Shown here: piece after piece, positions 5,940 through 6,433 of the stretch
Numbering within the stretch: the first letter of the stretch is position 1
Layout: every line of letters begins with the position of its first letter
Source: Bacteroidales bacterium
GTDB taxonomy: Bacteria > Bacteroidota > Bacteroidia > Bacteroidales > VadinHA17
Reading direction: 5' to 3'
NCBI GenBank assembly: GCA_016936695.1
Contig: JAFGXK010000018.1
Span: forward strand, 1-6,433
DNA: 6,433 nucleotides
Made by a program: the position numbers and the translations under genes
Notes under the pieces: model-generated
Told to the model about the DNA's origin: nothing
Seen by the model: the letters and a program-made list of their open reading frames with translations, nothing else
Databases searched by the model: none

Positions 5940-6433
5940 ACCACTTCAATATCAAAAATCTCCTGCCGGTCCATGCTGAGCCAGTATTTGATCGAGTTTT
6001 TGCGGACCAGTTCCCAGTAGGTGTTGCTGTCGAGACCGTAAACGAAGTTGAACTCCTTAAGTTCGGATATGATTTTCTCAGACTGCTCAGGTTTAAGAGT
6101 GAGCCTTACCGTACGGTTGAGGTAGGTGAATTCGGCTGACGGCCTTGCGGGCTGATCGTTCACAACCGTCAGCAGGCCGTGGCCAGGTGTGGCGCCGGTG
6201 CTCACCTGGATTCCGTCGTTGAAGCAGCTTATCGGCGGGGTGGAGCCTGCCAGCGATCTTACAGTGAATTCATCGACGCCGGTGGCAAAATACTCCCTTG
6301 CCCTGATACCCATTTTGACTCCGATAACGGTGAATACTCCAAGATGACGGTGAAGCTCGTTTGAAATAACGCAAGAACTGAACTCATCAATGCCGTATTT
6401 TTCGATGATGGCGGTGACTGATCCACTGAGGTC
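5933..6433 (-). CDS. FmdE-family protein (partial, N-terminus beyond right edge)
   Basis: Only the last 166 residues are present; the frame is open to the right edge, so the true start is outside the window, and the internal ATG at 6313 is not the start. The family is named after subunit E of the archaeal molybdenum formylmethanofuran dehydrogenase, but many bacteria without methanofuran carry homologues of unknown role. Fragment residues 25-42 (NELHRHLGVFTVIGVKMG) match the family's HGHL-type motif with Arg in place of the usual Gly. Residues 68-86 (ISCFNDGIQVSTGATPGHG) match the Cys...DAIQ...TGCTxGKG region; Cys70 is retained, but the second Cys is Ala81. The C-terminal part (about 100-166) is beta-strand then helix, ending in DRQEIFDIEVVR. 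There is no C-terminal zinc ribbon or transmembrane segment in the visible part. It converges on the fumarase gene with no intervening base. The family call is solid; the function is unknown. Confidence 0.8.
   Translation of the reverse strand, partial: DLSGSVTAIIEKYGIDEFSSCVISNELHRHLGVFTVIGVKMGIRAREYFATGVDEFTVRSLAGSTPPISCFNDGIQVSTGATPGHGLLTVVNDQPARPSAEFTYLNRTVRLTLKPEQSEKIISELKEFNFVYGLDSNTYWELVRKNSIKYWLSMDRQEIFDIEVVR

Noticed and set aside
5926..5945. Bidirectional intrinsic terminator at the convergent junction
   Set aside because: The palindrome allows only a 5-bp stem with a 4-nt loop, and no T-run follows on either strand.
5933..6313. A complete 126-residue gene starting at the ATG at 6313
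   Set aside because: The same frame stays open to 6433 and encodes the conserved HRHLGVFTVIGVKMG motif upstream of that ATG, so the gene is longer and is cut by the window edge.

Overview
The window looks like an ordinary chromosomal segment from a member of the Bacteroidota, probably an anaerobic Bacteroidales or Marinilabiliales relative. The reasons are: intergenic promoters that fit the Bacteroidota consensus (TTTG near -33 and TAnnTTTG near -7) on both sides of the divergent region; a maltose phosphorylase, beta-phosphoglucomutase and sugar symporter cluster of the kind common in that phylum; an oxygen-sensitive class I (4Fe-4S) fumarase; and an FmdE-family protein in a bacterium. The taxonomic assignment is inference. 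No rRNA, tRNA, CRISPR array, insertion sequence or phage gene is visible.

Layout. From 4059 down to the left edge, on the minus strand, lies a tightly packed three-gene maltose operon. It contains an MFS sugar symporter of the SUT/SLC45-like group (4059-2515), a beta-phosphoglucomutase (2512-1865) and a GH65 maltose phosphorylase (1858 to beyond base 1, cut by the window). The junctions are only 2 and 6 nt long. The pathway reads directly from the genes: maltose is imported, split by phosphate into beta-glucose-1-phosphate and glucose, and beta-glucose-1-phosphate is converted to glucose-6-phosphate. This saves one ATP per maltose compared with hydrolysis.

A 262-bp divergent intergenic region (4060-4321) separates this operon from a plus-strand class I fumarate hydratase (4322-5932). 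It holds a convincing promoter for each direction, a long imperfect inverted repeat on the maltose-operon side, a weak LacI-type half-palindrome, and a degenerate CCTTNTG heptamer repeat that forms the spacer of the fumarase promoter.

The right end (5933 to beyond 6433, minus strand) encodes an FmdE-family protein that lacks its N-terminus because of the window edge. Its stop codon abuts the fumarase stop codon with no intervening base, and the joint lies at the centre of a perfect 14-bp palindrome.

I did not find a previously undescribed system. The most interesting points are small: the zero-gap palindromic convergent stop junction, the perfect Shine-Dalgarno embedded in the transporter's last codons, and the structured divergent regulatory region.
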